The translations under genes were made by a program, and so were the position numbers. DNA of 64,000 bases from Geodermatophilus sp. DSM 45219 (GTDB lineage Bacteria > Actinomycetota > Actinomycetes > Mycobacteriales > Geodermatophilaceae): NCBI RefSeq assembly GCF_900104025.1, contig NZ_FNIQ01000003.1, positions 310,001 through 374,000 of the forward strand, read 5' to 3'. Within the stretch, counting starts at the first letter, position 1, and the number at the start of each line of letters is the position of its first letter. The notes below the pieces were generated by a model. It was not told where the DNA came from. It ran no database searches and saw only the letters and a program-made list of their open reading frames with translations. Below are positions 16,535 through 24,943 of this stretch, in pieces.

Positions 16535-16729
16535 ATGGATCTGAAGCGACCCCTCGTCGTGCTGGCTGCGATCGGTGCCCTCACCGCCTGCGGCGCCAAC
16601 ACCGACCTGGAGCGGGGCGAGGGCGAGTGCAACGCCGCCGAGGTCGGCGGGAGCGAGCAGCAGCTGTGCGAGGACGCCGAGACGGACAACGAGCAGCAGA
16701 CCGACGAGGAGGACGACGGCGTGAGCTGA
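16535..16729 (+). CDS. Small acidic lipoprotein
   Basis: A 64-residue protein from ATG at 16535. It has a lipoprotein signal: basic start, hydrophobic LVVLAAIGAL and lipobox LTAC with Cys at 19. The mature part is short and very acidic (QTDEEDDGVS at the end), with Cys in GECNAAE and QLCEDAE that could form a disulphide. It would be anchored on the outer face of the membrane. No family recognised. Earlier in-frame starts lack a signal peptide and are rejected. Confidence 0.65.
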   Translation: MDLKRPLVVLAAIGALTACGANTDLERGEGECNAAEVGGSEQQLCEDAETDNEQQTDEEDDGVS

Positions 16730-16769
16730 CGGGGGCACGGTGCGGCGGCGCACCGGTTACGGTCCGCCG

Positions 16770-18323
16770 GTGGGTGCGCGCAGGTACGACGCCGTGGTGG
16801 TGGGAGCCGGGCACAACGGTCTGGTGGCCGCGGCGTACCTCGCCCGCGCCGGGTGGTCGGTGCTGGTCCTCGAGCGGCTGCCGGAGGTCGGCGGCGCCGC
16901 GGTGAGCCGGCAGGTGTTCCCCGGCGTCGACGTCCGGCTCTCGGCCTACTCCTACCTGGTCAGCCTGCTGCCCGACCGGATCGTCGCCGACCTCGGCCTG
17001 CAGGTGACCCTCGCCGATCGCGCGGTCGCCTCGTACACCGCCGTCCCCGGCGGCCCGGGCCTGCTCGTCGAGCGCGACGAGGGCGCGGCCACCGCCCACT
17101 CCTTCCAGGCGCTCACCGGCTCCGACGCCGAGTTCGCCGCCTGGCAGCGCTTCTACGGCCGCGTCGCCGGCCTGGCCGAGGACCTCGCGCCCACCCTCAC
17201 CGAGCCGCTGCTGAGCCCCGGCGAGCTGGCCGGGCGGCTGCGCGACCCGCAGCTGTGGCACGACCTGCGCGAGCGGCCGCTGGCCGACGTGGTCGCCGCC
17301 GAGCTGTCGCACGACGTCGTCCGCGGGGTCGCCCTCACCGACGGGCTGATCGGCACGTTCGCCGACGTGCACGCCGACGACGGGCTGGCCGGCCGCTGCT
17401 TCCTGTACCACGTGGTCGGCAACGGGACCGGGCGCTGGCGGGTCCCGGTGGGCGGGATGGGGGCGGTGACCGGCGCGATGGCCGCCGCGGCGCGCGGCGC
17501 GGGCGCCGAGCTGGTCACCCGGGCCGAGGTGACCGCGCTCGAGCCCCGGGACGACGGGGTCACCGTGCACTGGACCGACGACGACGGCACCGAGCGGGCG
17601 GTGGACGCCGGCTGGGTGGTCGGCGGTGCCGCGCCCGCGGTGCTCGACCGGCTCCTCGGTGCGGCACCGGAGCCCGGCGCGGACGGCGCACAGCTCAAGG
17701 TCAACATGGTGCTGGCGCGGCTCCCCCGGCTGCGCTCCGGCGTGGACCCGGCGGTGGCCTTCGCCGGCACCTGCCACGTCGACGAGGCCGCCTCCCAGGT
17801 CGACGCCGCGTACGCCCAGGCCGCGGCCGGGCGGCTGCCCGACGTCGTCCCGTTCGAGGTCTACTGCCACTCGCTGGCCGACCCGTCGGTGCTCGGGGCG
17901 GCCGAGCGCGCCGCGGGCTGGCACACGCTGACCCTCTTCGGCCTGCACACGCCGGCCGCGCTGTTCCGCGACGACCCCGAGGGCACGCGCGAGGAGGCGG
18001 TGCGCCGGGTGGTCGCCCAGCTCGACGCGCACCTCGCGGAGCCGCTGCTGGACTGCCTGGCCCGCGACGCCGACGGCCGTCCGTGCCTGCAGGCGGCCTC
18101 GCCGCTGGACGTCGAGGCGTCGCTGGCCATGCCCGGCGGCCACATCTTCCACGGCGACCTGTCCTGGCCGGTCGCCGCGACCCCGGAGCAGGCCGGCACC
18201 TGGGGCGTCGCGACGGCGCACCCGCGGGTGGTCGCCGCCTCCTCGGGCGGCACGGTGCGCGGCGGGGCGGTCAGCGGGCTGGGCGGCCACGCCGCGGCCC
18301 GTGCGCTGCTGGACCCGTGCTGA
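16770..18323 (+). CDS. FAD-dependent oxidoreductase (phytoene desaturase/amine oxidase-like)
   Basis: This 517-residue flavoprotein has the dinucleotide-binding fold at the N-terminus (YDAVVVGAGHNGLVAAAYLA) followed by LVLERLPEVGGAA, the CrtI/PDS-type second glycine motif. Near the end, TWGVATAHPRVVAASSGGTV leads into the usual helix (SGLGGHAAARALL). Members act on carotenoids, retinoid-like or other polyenes, or are uncharacterised. No crt genes are nearby, so the substrate is unknown. GTG at 16770 places the Rossmann motif at residue 7. It overlaps the next gene by 7 nt. Confidence 0.85.
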   Translation: MGARRYDAVVVGAGHNGLVAAAYLARAGWSVLVLERLPEVGGAAVSRQVFPGVDVRLSAYSYLVSLLPDRIVADLGLQVTLADRAVASYTAVPGGPGLLVERDEGAATAHSFQALTGSDAEFAAWQRFYGRVAGLAEDLAPTLTEPLLSPGELAGRLRDPQLWHDLRERPLADVVAAELSHDVVRGVALTDGLIGTFADVHADDGLAGRCFLYHVVGNGTGRWRVPVGGMGAVTGAMAAAARGAGAELVTRAEVTALEPRDDGVTVHWTDDDGTERAVDAGWVVGGAAPAVLDRLLGAAPEPGADGAQLKVNMVLARLPRLRSGVDPAVAFAGTCHVDEAASQVDAAYAQAAAGRLPDVVPFEVYCHSLADPSVLGAAERAAGWHTLTLFGLHTPAALFRDDPEGTREEAVRRVVAQLDAHLAEPLLDCLARDADGRPCLQAASPLDVEASLAMPGGHIFHGDLSWPVAATPEQAGTWGVATAHPRVVAASSGGTVRGGAVSGLGGHAAARALLDPC

Positions 18324-19204
18324 GACGGGCCTGGACGGCGCGCCGGCTGCGCGCCGAGACGCGGACGCTGCTGCGCGGGGCGGCCGAGCGGCTGCACGGG
18401 CGGGACGTCGCGCTGATCGCCGCCGGGCTGACCTTCTACGCCGGCATCGCGGTGGTGCCGCTGCTGCTCGTCGCCTTCTCGCTGACCGCGCTGCTCACCT
18501 CGGCCGAGCGGGTGCGCGGGCTCAGCGACCGGCTGGCCCAGCTGCTGCCGCCGGAGCTGGGCGCCCCGGGGGCGCTGCGGACGCTGGCCGAGGCGGGGAC
18601 CGGGCTCGACCTGCTCGGCCTCCTGCTGGCGCTGATCCCGATGTCGTTCTACGGCGAGGGGCTGCGCCGGGCGCTGCTGCGGTTCACCCCCCGGCAGGAC
18701 CGGCTGACCGGCTGGCGCGGCCGGCTGCTGGCGCTGCCGCTGGTGCTGGCCACGCCGCTGCTGGTGTACCCGCTGCTGCTGGCGGCCTCGGCGATGGTGG
18801 AGCTCACCGAGCAGGGCAGCCGGCTCGGCTCGCTCGCCGTCGGCTACTACTCGGTGCTGTTCGCGCTCACCGTGCCGCTGCTCTGGGGCTTCGGCGTGGT
18901 CGCGGCCGGGCACCTGCGCTGGCCCGCCCTGGTCTCCGGCGTGCTGTTCACCGCCGCCTGCCTGTCGGGCTTCCTGCAGGGCTTCGTGATCTTCCTGGCC
19001 CTGCCGCTGGCCCTGGGCGCGCCGTTCGGCGGGCTGACGGTGGTCGGTGCGGTCGTGGCGATCAGCCTCTGGCTGTTCCTGCTGCACCTGGTCGTGATCG
19101 GGGGCTGGCTGCTGACCCAGTCACTGGACGACCGGCTCCGGCAGGGCGCTCAGTCCTCGGTCCGCCCGTCCGGGCCCCACCCGTCCGGGGCCCGACCTTC
19201 CTGA
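18317..19204 (+). CDS. YihY/BrkB-family membrane protein
   Basis: A 295-residue integral membrane protein with about six hydrophobic segments. The family signature is near the start: RLHGRDVALIAAGLTFYAGI followed by VVPLLLVAF. Later segments include PLVLATPLLVYPLLLAA and AISLWLFLLHLVVIGGWLL. The family was once called ribonuclease BN by mistake; its role is not settled. GTG at 18317 overlaps the oxidoreductase stop. Its last 55 nt overlap, on the other strand, the end of the penicillin-binding protein gene. Confidence 0.85.
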   Translation: MLRRAWTARRLRAETRTLLRGAAERLHGRDVALIAAGLTFYAGIAVVPLLLVAFSLTALLTSAERVRGLSDRLAQLLPPELGAPGALRTLAEAGTGLDLLGLLLALIPMSFYGEGLRRALLRFTPRQDRLTGWRGRLLALPLVLATPLLVYPLLLAASAMVELTEQGSRLGSLAVGYYSVLFALTVPLLWGFGVVAAGHLRWPALVSGVLFTAACLSGFLQGFVIFLALPLALGAPFGGLTVVGAVVAISLWLFLLHLVVIGGWLLTQSLDDRLRQGAQSSVRPSGPHPSGARPS

Positions 19205-21588
19205 ACCTCCTCCGGCTGGGGTGGTCCCTGCTCCTCGGGGACGGGCTCCGGATCAGGCGCCGGGGCCTCGGCAGGCGGCTCCGGGGTCTCCGGCTCGGGC
19301 CGGGTCTCCGGCTCGGACCGGGGCTCCGGTTCCGGCGCCCGCGGCCGCTCCCGCTCGGGCTGCGGCGCGACGTAGTCCTCGCCGTTGCTGACCAGGATCG
19401 AGATCATCTGGCCCGGCACGGCGCGGCCGCCGCGCGGCGGGCTGGTGCCCAGCAGCGCGCCCTCGCGCCGGGCGCTGTCCACCCGCACGGTCTGCGAGGT
19501 GAAGCCGGCCTCGGCCAGCGCGTCCGCGCAGGCCCGCACCGACGTGCAGCCCGGGACCGGGCGGGTGTTGCCCACCTCCACGGTCTCGTCGGCCGGCGGG
19601 AACTCACCGCTGCCCCGGGCCTCCAGGACCGGCGCCATCGCGTCGTGCCACACGGTCGCGGCCTTGCCGCCACCGAAGCCGCCGACGTTCTCCTTGCGCT
19701 TGGGGTTGAGCACCATGACGCTCGCCGCGATCTCCCGGGTGTACCCCACGAAGGCGATCGAGTCGTTGTCCTGCGCCGTCCCGGTCTTGCCGGCGATCTG
19801 GTGGCCCGGCACGTACGCCCGGGTGCCGGTGGCGCCGGAGAAACCGGGCTCGACGTCCTTGCGCAGCATCTGGTTGAGCGTGTTGGCCACCCCTGGGGCG
19901 ACGGCCTCGGCGGTGCAGCGGTCGCCGACGGCCAGCGGCTCGCCGTCCGCGTCGACCGCCGGCTCGCCGTGCCGGTCGAGCACCGCGGTCACCGGGACGA
20001 CGTCGCACTGGGTGCCGCTGGCCGCCAGCGTCGAGTAGGCGCTGGCCAGGGCGAGCGGGCTGGTGGCCTCGGCGCCGAAGGTGAACGACCCGCGGTTCTC
20101 GTCGATGATCTGCTGCGGCAGGGCGGGGTCGCTGAACTGGAACAACCCCATCCGCTCGGCCATCCGCACCGGCTCCTCGACGCTGCCGAGGGCGTCCTCG
20201 AGGGCGAGGAAGTAGGTGTTGGAGGACTGGTAGAGCGCGGTGGTGAGGTCCAGCGTCGAGCGGTAGCTACCGGCGTTCTCCACGTCGTAGCGCCCGGCGC
20301 CGTCCCGGTAGACGCGCGACACGTAGGGGTCGGAGGTCGTCAGCGTGTAGGAGCTGGAGTAGCCCTTCGCCAGCGCGGCCGCGGCCGTGAAGACCTTGTA
20401 GGTCGAGCCCGAGCCCTTGCTGGCGGCGAGGTTGAGGTTGAACGACTCTTGGGTCGGGTCGTCCTGGTCGTAGCCGAAGACCCGGTTGACGCTCATCGCC
20501 AGCAGGTGGCCGGTGCCCGGCTCGACGGCGGTGAACATGCCGGCCAGCGAGTCGTCCACGGCCAGCGTCTCGAGCACCGCGGCGTCCCCGGCCCGCTGCA
20601 GGTCGGCGTCCAGGGTGGTCTGGACGATGAGACCGTCGTTGTCCAGCTGCTCCTGGGTGAGCCCGAGCTCCTGGATGAGGTGGCGCTGCACGAAGTCGCA
20701 GACGAACGGGCCGACGCTGGCCTCGGCGCAGCCGCGGCGCGGAGCGGGGGCGGGCGCGAGGCCCAGCGGGGTGGCCTGGGCCGCGGTGGCCTCGGCCGGG
20801 TCGACCAGCTCCTGCTCGGCCATCCGGGAGAGGACCTCGTTGCGCCGCTGGGTGGCCGCCTCGGGGTTGGTGAACGGGTCGTCGTCGGTCGGGCTCTGCG
20901 CGAGGCCGGCCAGCAGGGCGGCCTGCGGGAGGGTGAGGTCGGCGGCGTCGACGCCGAAGAAGGCCTGCGCGGCCGGCTGCACGCCGTAGGCGTTCTGCCC
21001 GAAGTAGACGACGTTGAGGTAGCGGGTGAGCAGCTCGTCCTTGGAGTAGGTGTCCTCCAGGGCCAGCGCCAGCCGGGCCTCGCGCACCTTGCGGCCCAGG
21101 GTCTGCTCGGTGGCCGCGCTGCGCTCCTCGGGGGTGTCGGCGGTCTGCAGCAGCGTCTGCTTGACCAGCTGCTGGGTGAGCGTCGACCCGCCCTCGGCCA
21201 CCTCGCCGGCGGCGATGTTGCGCACCAGCGCCCGCGTCGTCCCCTCCACGTCGAGGCCGTGGTGGGCGTAGAAGCGGGAGTCCTCGATGGCGACCATCGC
21301 CTGCTTCATGACCTCGGCGATGCGGTCGCCGGTCACCGGCGCGCGGTTCTCCTCGTAGAAGGAGGTGATGACCTCACCGTTGGCCGCGAGCAGCACGGTG
21401 TTCCCGGGCGGGGTGTCGACGGTGAACTCGGTGGGGAGGTCGCCCAGGAGGCCGGTCGACTGCTGCGCGGCCACCGCGGGGCCGCCGACCCACGGGAGCA
21501 GGAGCCCCGCGACGAGGGCTCCGGCCACGACGACCGTGGCGGCGAGCTTGAGCAGCGTCCTGGCCCGTGCGTCCGTGCGCAGGTCCAT
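19150..21588 (-). CDS. Bifunctional penicillin-binding protein (transglycosylase/transpeptidase) with PASTA domain
   Basis: A class A PBP of 812 residues that polymerises and cross-links peptidoglycan outside the membrane. Order: cytoplasmic start, membrane anchor (12-32), GT51 glycosyltransferase with catalytic Glu in AIEDSRFYAHHG (about E102) and GGSTLTQQLVKQ, then transpeptidase with SxxK (STYK, S395), SSN (455-457) and KTG (601-603). One PASTA-like domain (about 655-720) may sense muropeptide or beta-lactam. The last 80 residues are Pro/Glu-rich, low-complexity and outside any domain. ATG at 21588 follows GGAAGGGG. It resembles the PonA type. Confidence 0.93.
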   Translation of the reverse strand: MDLRTDARARTLLKLAATVVVAGALVAGLLLPWVGGPAVAAQQSTGLLGDLPTEFTVDTPPGNTVLLAANGEVITSFYEENRAPVTGDRIAEVMKQAMVAIEDSRFYAHHGLDVEGTTRALVRNIAAGEVAEGGSTLTQQLVKQTLLQTADTPEERSAATEQTLGRKVREARLALALEDTYSKDELLTRYLNVVYFGQNAYGVQPAAQAFFGVDAADLTLPQAALLAGLAQSPTDDDPFTNPEAATQRRNEVLSRMAEQELVDPAEATAAQATPLGLAPAPAPRRGCAEASVGPFVCDFVQRHLIQELGLTQEQLDNDGLIVQTTLDADLQRAGDAAVLETLAVDDSLAGMFTAVEPGTGHLLAMSVNRVFGYDQDDPTQESFNLNLAASKGSGSTYKVFTAAAALAKGYSSSYTLTTSDPYVSRVYRDGAGRYDVENAGSYRSTLDLTTALYQSSNTYFLALEDALGSVEEPVRMAERMGLFQFSDPALPQQIIDENRGSFTFGAEATSPLALASAYSTLAASGTQCDVVPVTAVLDRHGEPAVDADGEPLAVGDRCTAEAVAPGVANTLNQMLRKDVEPGFSGATGTRAYVPGHQIAGKTGTAQDNDSIAFVGYTREIAASVMVLNPKRKENVGGFGGGKAATVWHDAMAPVLEARGSGEFPPADETVEVGNTRPVPGCTSVRACADALAEAGFTSQTVRVDSARREGALLGTSPPRGGRAVPGQMISILVSNGEDYVAPQPERERPRAPEPEPRSEPETRPEPETPEPPAEAPAPDPEPVPEEQGPPQPEEVQEGRAPDGWGPDGRTED

Positions 21589-21688
21589 GGGCCCCCTTCC
21601 GTGGAGTGCCACTCGAACAGGAATCGGCGTCGTCCACAACGATGCGCGCCGTGCCGCCGGCCATCCTGGCCCCCGCACGACACACCTG

Positions 21689-23701
21689 TCACGCAGCGAG
21701 CAGCTCCGGCAGGTCGCCGGCGTGCAGCACGACCAGGGTGCTGACCGCCCGGGTGAGGACGACGTACAGCCGGTGCAGGCCGCGCGGCTCGGCGGCGACG
21801 ATCGCCGCGGGGTCCACGACGACGACCGCGTCGAACTCCAGCCCCTTGGCCAGTGACGCCGGGACGACGGCCAGCCGGCCCGCGTCGCCGTCCTCGTCGA
21901 GCACGGCCGCCGGCAGCCCGGCGGCGACCAGCGCCCCGGCGACCTCCTCGACGGCCGCGTCGGCGCACACCACCCCGATCGAGCCGGGCGCGCCGGCGAG
22001 CTCGCGCACCACCTCGGGCAGCGGCCCGTCGGACCGGATGCGCAGCGAGCCGGCGCCGCGGCGCACCGCCGTGGCGGCCGGCAGCCCGGGGGCGATGGCC
22101 GGCAGCAGCCGGTTGGCGTACTCGAGCACCTCGCCGGGCACGCGGTAGCCGCGGGTCAGCGGGCGGACGGCGGTGTCCGGCCGGCCCAGGCCCGCCAGCG
22201 TCCGGCTCCAGTCGGCCGCCGACCACGGGCTGGTGGCCTGGGCCAGGTCGCCGAGCACGGTGAGCGACCCGGCGGCCAGCCGGCGGGCCACCGCGCGGCA
22301 CTGCATGGGCGAGAGGTCCTGCGCCTCGTCGACGACCACGTGCCCGTGGCCGGGGGTGCGCTCCACCAGCCCGGCGACCTCGTCGACGAGCACCGCGTCG
22401 GCCTCGGTCCACGGCGCGCGGCGGAGCGGGCCGGCCGGGCGCAGCAGCAGCGCCTGCTCGCCGTCGTCCAGCACGCCGCGGGCCGCCCGCGCCAGGACGG
22501 CGGGGTCGGTCAGCACGGCGTGCACCAGCTCCGCGGCGTCCCGGGCGGGCCAGACCGCGTCGCAGAACGCGCGGACCTCGGCGCTGCGGGCGGCCCGCCG
22601 CGTCTCGGCGTCCGTCGGGCTGCCGCCGGCCTCCTCGGCCTGCCGGCGCGCGTCCTCGGCCAGCAGCATCGCCAGCCGCTCGCGACCGGCGGCGTGGTGC
22701 AGCACCTGCTGGTCCTCACCGCTGCGCCCGCGGCGGCGCAGGTCGTCGACGTACCGCTTGAGCCGCTCGACCGGCACCCGGCGGCGGCGCCCGCTCAGCG
22801 GCACCTGCACGTCCTCGGCCGGCTTGGCGATCGAGCCCCACAGCGCGCGGTGCAGCACCTCGGCCATGCGGGCGTCGCCCTTGAGGACGGCGACCGCCGC
22901 GGGGTCGCTGCCGCGGACCGGCACCCGCGCGGTCAGCTCGGCGACCGTGGTCTGGCCGACGTCGACCTCACCCAGGGTGGGCAGCACCTGCTCGATGTAG
23001 CGCAGGAACGCGCGGTTGGGCCCGACGACGAGGACGCCGGTGCGCGCCAGCTGCCCGCCGTGCGTGTAGAGCAGGTAGGCCGCCCGGTGCAGGCCGACGG
23101 CGGTCTTGCCGGTGCCCGGGGCGCCCTGCACGCAGATCGACTCGGCCAGCGGCGCCCGCACGATCGCGTCCTGCTCGGGCTGGATGGTGGCCACGATGTC
23201 GCGCATGGGGCCGCTGCGCGGCCGCTCGATCTCCTCCCGCAGCAGCCGGCCGTCGCCGACCTCCCCCTCCCCCAGCAGCTCGTCCTCGTAGCCGGTGAGC
23301 TCGCCGCCGGCGAAGCCGAAGCGGCGACGGCGCACCAGACCCTGCGGGTCGGCGGCGCTGGCCCGGTAGAACGGCCGGCTCATCGGCGCCCGCCAGTCGA
23401 TGACGACCGGGGTGCCGTCGGCGTCGCGCACGTGCCGGCGGCCGATGTGGAAGGTCTCGGTGCCGGTGTCGGTGCGCCCGAAGAAGGGCGGCACGCCGGG
23501 GTCGGCGGCCAGGGCCCGCAGCCGCTCGGCGCGCGCGGCGCCCAGGCGCTCGGAGGCCCAGGCGTCGACACCGGCGTCGGCCACGGCGGAGGTGGCCGCG
23601 CGCATGGCGGTCAGGCAGTCGGCCGCGCGCGCCAGGTGGGCGCGCTCGGCGGTGAGGACGGGATCGGGGGCGGTGGTCGTCTCGCTCGATGCGGAGGACA
23701 C
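21689..23701 (-). CDS. HelD-type RNA polymerase-recycling helicase
   Basis: A superfamily 1 UvrD/Rep-like ATPase of 670 residues, short for UvrD and lacking an Fe-S or nuclease domain, as in HelD. The N-terminal long helical arm (EIERPRSGPMRDIVATIQPE) precedes Walker A in CVQGAPGTGKTAVGLHRAAY. Walker B is HVVVDEAQDLSPMQ. The C-terminal helicase domain has VLTRAVSTLVVLH. HelD proteins bind stalled RNA polymerase and release it from nucleic acid; the actinobacterial class is linked to rifamycin tolerance (HelR). ATG at 23701. The separate position suggests its own promoter. Confidence 0.88.
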   Translation of the reverse strand: MSSASSETTTAPDPVLTAERAHLARAADCLTAMRAATSAVADAGVDAWASERLGAARAERLRALAADPGVPPFFGRTDTGTETFHIGRRHVRDADGTPVVIDWRAPMSRPFYRASAADPQGLVRRRRFGFAGGELTGYEDELLGEGEVGDGRLLREEIERPRSGPMRDIVATIQPEQDAIVRAPLAESICVQGAPGTGKTAVGLHRAAYLLYTHGGQLARTGVLVVGPNRAFLRYIEQVLPTLGEVDVGQTTVAELTARVPVRGSDPAAVAVLKGDARMAEVLHRALWGSIAKPAEDVQVPLSGRRRRVPVERLKRYVDDLRRRGRSGEDQQVLHHAAGRERLAMLLAEDARRQAEEAGGSPTDAETRRAARSAEVRAFCDAVWPARDAAELVHAVLTDPAVLARAARGVLDDGEQALLLRPAGPLRRAPWTEADAVLVDEVAGLVERTPGHGHVVVDEAQDLSPMQCRAVARRLAAGSLTVLGDLAQATSPWSAADWSRTLAGLGRPDTAVRPLTRGYRVPGEVLEYANRLLPAIAPGLPAATAVRRGAGSLRIRSDGPLPEVVRELAGAPGSIGVVCADAAVEEVAGALVAAGLPAAVLDEDGDAGRLAVVPASLAKGLEFDAVVVVDPAAIVAAEPRGLHRLYVVLTRAVSTLVVLHAGDLPELLAA

Positions 23702-23754
23702 GGTCGGAGGACGTTACGCGGCAGGGCGCGCTCCGTCGACCGGCTTCCGGCGGG

Positions 23755-23830
23755 CCGCCCCGGCGATCACGGAGTTGCGGGAACGGCCCGCGGGTGGACG
23801 CCGGCGCGTCGCCACCGCGACGTCATGATC
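23755..23830. repeat. GATC-containing imperfect inverted repeat
   Basis: CCCCGGCGATCACG near 23758 pairs imperfectly with CATGATCGCGGGG at 23825-23837. The right arm overlaps the end of the acVLRF1 gene and provides its TGA. Its layout resembles 16208-16274. It probably terminates the MFS-rhodanese-acVLRF1 transcript upstream of helD. Confidence 0.4.
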
Positions 23831-24530
23831 GCGGGGACGGGGTGGCCCGGTCCCCCGGTTCGACGATGTGCACGTCGACCGCGCGGAACTGCGACGGGGT
23901 CTCCAGCAGCACCGCCTTCGTGGGGTCCCCGACCTCCAGCGCCGGCCCGCGGCGCAGCGCGGCCAGCGCACGCAGCCGCGGGTCGGCCAGGACGTCGTCC
24001 ACCAGGCCGCGGTCCCCGCCGGTGAACAGCGCCTCCACCTCACCGGCGTGCGGCAGCAGCACCCGGACGGCGGTCTCGACGGCGGCGCCCACCACCGCGT
24101 CGGTCTGGTTGGCGCGGCGCCGGGCGAAACGCTGCTGCGACCAGCCGCCGGCCGCGGTCCGACCCTGGACCTGGCGCGCGTCGACCTTGGAGACCACCAG
24201 CTCGGCGCCGTCGAAGACGCCGACCGCCCACCGTCCGCGGCGCACCAGCAGGACCGCCGCCCGGTGCGGCACCCGGACCGCCGCGCTGAACGAGGACAGC
24301 ACCGGCGGGGTGGGTGGGGACTGTGCAGCCGGCCCCGGCCGCCAGTCGAACGGCGCCCGCAGGAGGACCTCGGTGGTGTCCGCGCAGACCACCCGGACGG
24401 CCCCGTCCACCGGCTCGACGGTGTCGAAGGTGCCGTGCCGTGCGGCGACGCCGTCCAGCCAGCGGCCCAGGCGCTCGGGCGGGACGCGCAGCTGCCGGCC
24501 GCCGCCGGCGGCGGGCCGGGGACGGGTCAG
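23823..24530 (-). CDS. acVLRF1-family peptidyl-tRNA hydrolase (non-ATG start)
   Basis: About 235 residues. The actinobacterial VLRF1 domain is recognised by GGWSQQRFARRRANQ, whose Gln-rich motif is the catalytic loop of Vms1/ANKZF1-type release factors. Others are VPHRAAVLLVRRGRWAVGVF and EALFTGGDRGLVDDVLAD. Such enzymes free peptides from tRNA on stalled ribosomes. No ATG, GTG or TTG exists near the conserved N-terminus; the best start is CTG at 24530, overlapping the rhodanese stop as CTGA and giving (M)TRPRPAAGGGRQLRV. That start is inference. The stop lies in a palindromic repeat. Confidence 0.78.
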   Translation of the reverse strand: MTRPRPAAGGGRQLRVPPERLGRWLDGVAARHGTFDTVEPVDGAVRVVCADTTEVLLRAPFDWRPGPAAQSPPTPPVLSSFSAAVRVPHRAAVLLVRRGRWAVGVFDGAELVVSKVDARQVQGRTAAGGWSQQRFARRRANQTDAVVGAAVETAVRVLLPHAGEVEALFTGGDRGLVDDVLADPRLRALAALRRGPALEVGDPTKAVLLETPSQFRAVDVHIVEPGDRATPSPRS

Positions 24531-24943
24531 GCGCTGTCCCGGGTGGTGGGCAGCCCGGCCGCTGCCCAGGCCCGGTAGCCGCCGACGACGTCGGTGGCGC
24601 GGTGCAGGCCCAGCCCGCGCAGCGAGTCGGCGGCCAGGCTGGAGGCGTAGCCCTCGTTGCAGAGCACGATCACCTCGACGTCGTGGTCGGTGGCCTGGGG
24701 CAACCGGGCGTCGCTGGCCGGGTCCAGCCGCCACTCGAGGACGTTGCGCTCCACGAGCAGGGCGCCGGGCACCTCGCCGTCGGCCTCGCGCTGGGCGACC
24801 GGGCGGGTGTCGACGAGCAGGGCGCCGGCCGCCATCCGCGCCGCGGCCTCGGCCGGCTCCAGGCGGTCGATCCGGCCGCGCGCGTCGGCGAGCACCGCGT
24901 CGATGGACCGCGGGGTGGCTGGGGTGTCCACGGGCCCGGTCAC
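24527..24943 (-). CDS. Rhodanese-like protein
   Basis: A single-domain rhodanese of 138 residues. The active-site loop is VLCNEGYASS with Cys at about 95, and the CH2A-type stretch ALLVDTRPVAQREADGEVPG is present. Such proteins move sulfane sulfur. GTG at 24943 overlaps the stop of the MFS gene (GTGA), and its own stop overlaps the acVLRF1 start, so the three genes form one tightly coupled operon. The link between a sulfurtransferase and a ribosome-rescue factor is unexplained. Confidence 0.85.
   Translation of the reverse strand: MTGPVDTPATPRSIDAVLADARGRIDRLEPAEAAARMAAGALLVDTRPVAQREADGEVPGALLVERNVLEWRLDPASDARLPQATDHDVEVIVLCNEGYASSLAADSLRGLGLHRATDVVGGYRAWAAAGLPTTRDSA

Noticed and set aside
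19230..19370. Repetitive CCGGGTCTCCGG-type sequence as a DNA repeat element
   Set aside because: It encodes the Pro/Glu-rich tail of the penicillin-binding protein in frame and does not recur elsewhere.
18301..21744. 1147-codon plus-strand frame through YihY and opposite the penicillin-binding protein
   Set aside because: Overlaps two well-supported genes in other frames and lacks any motif.
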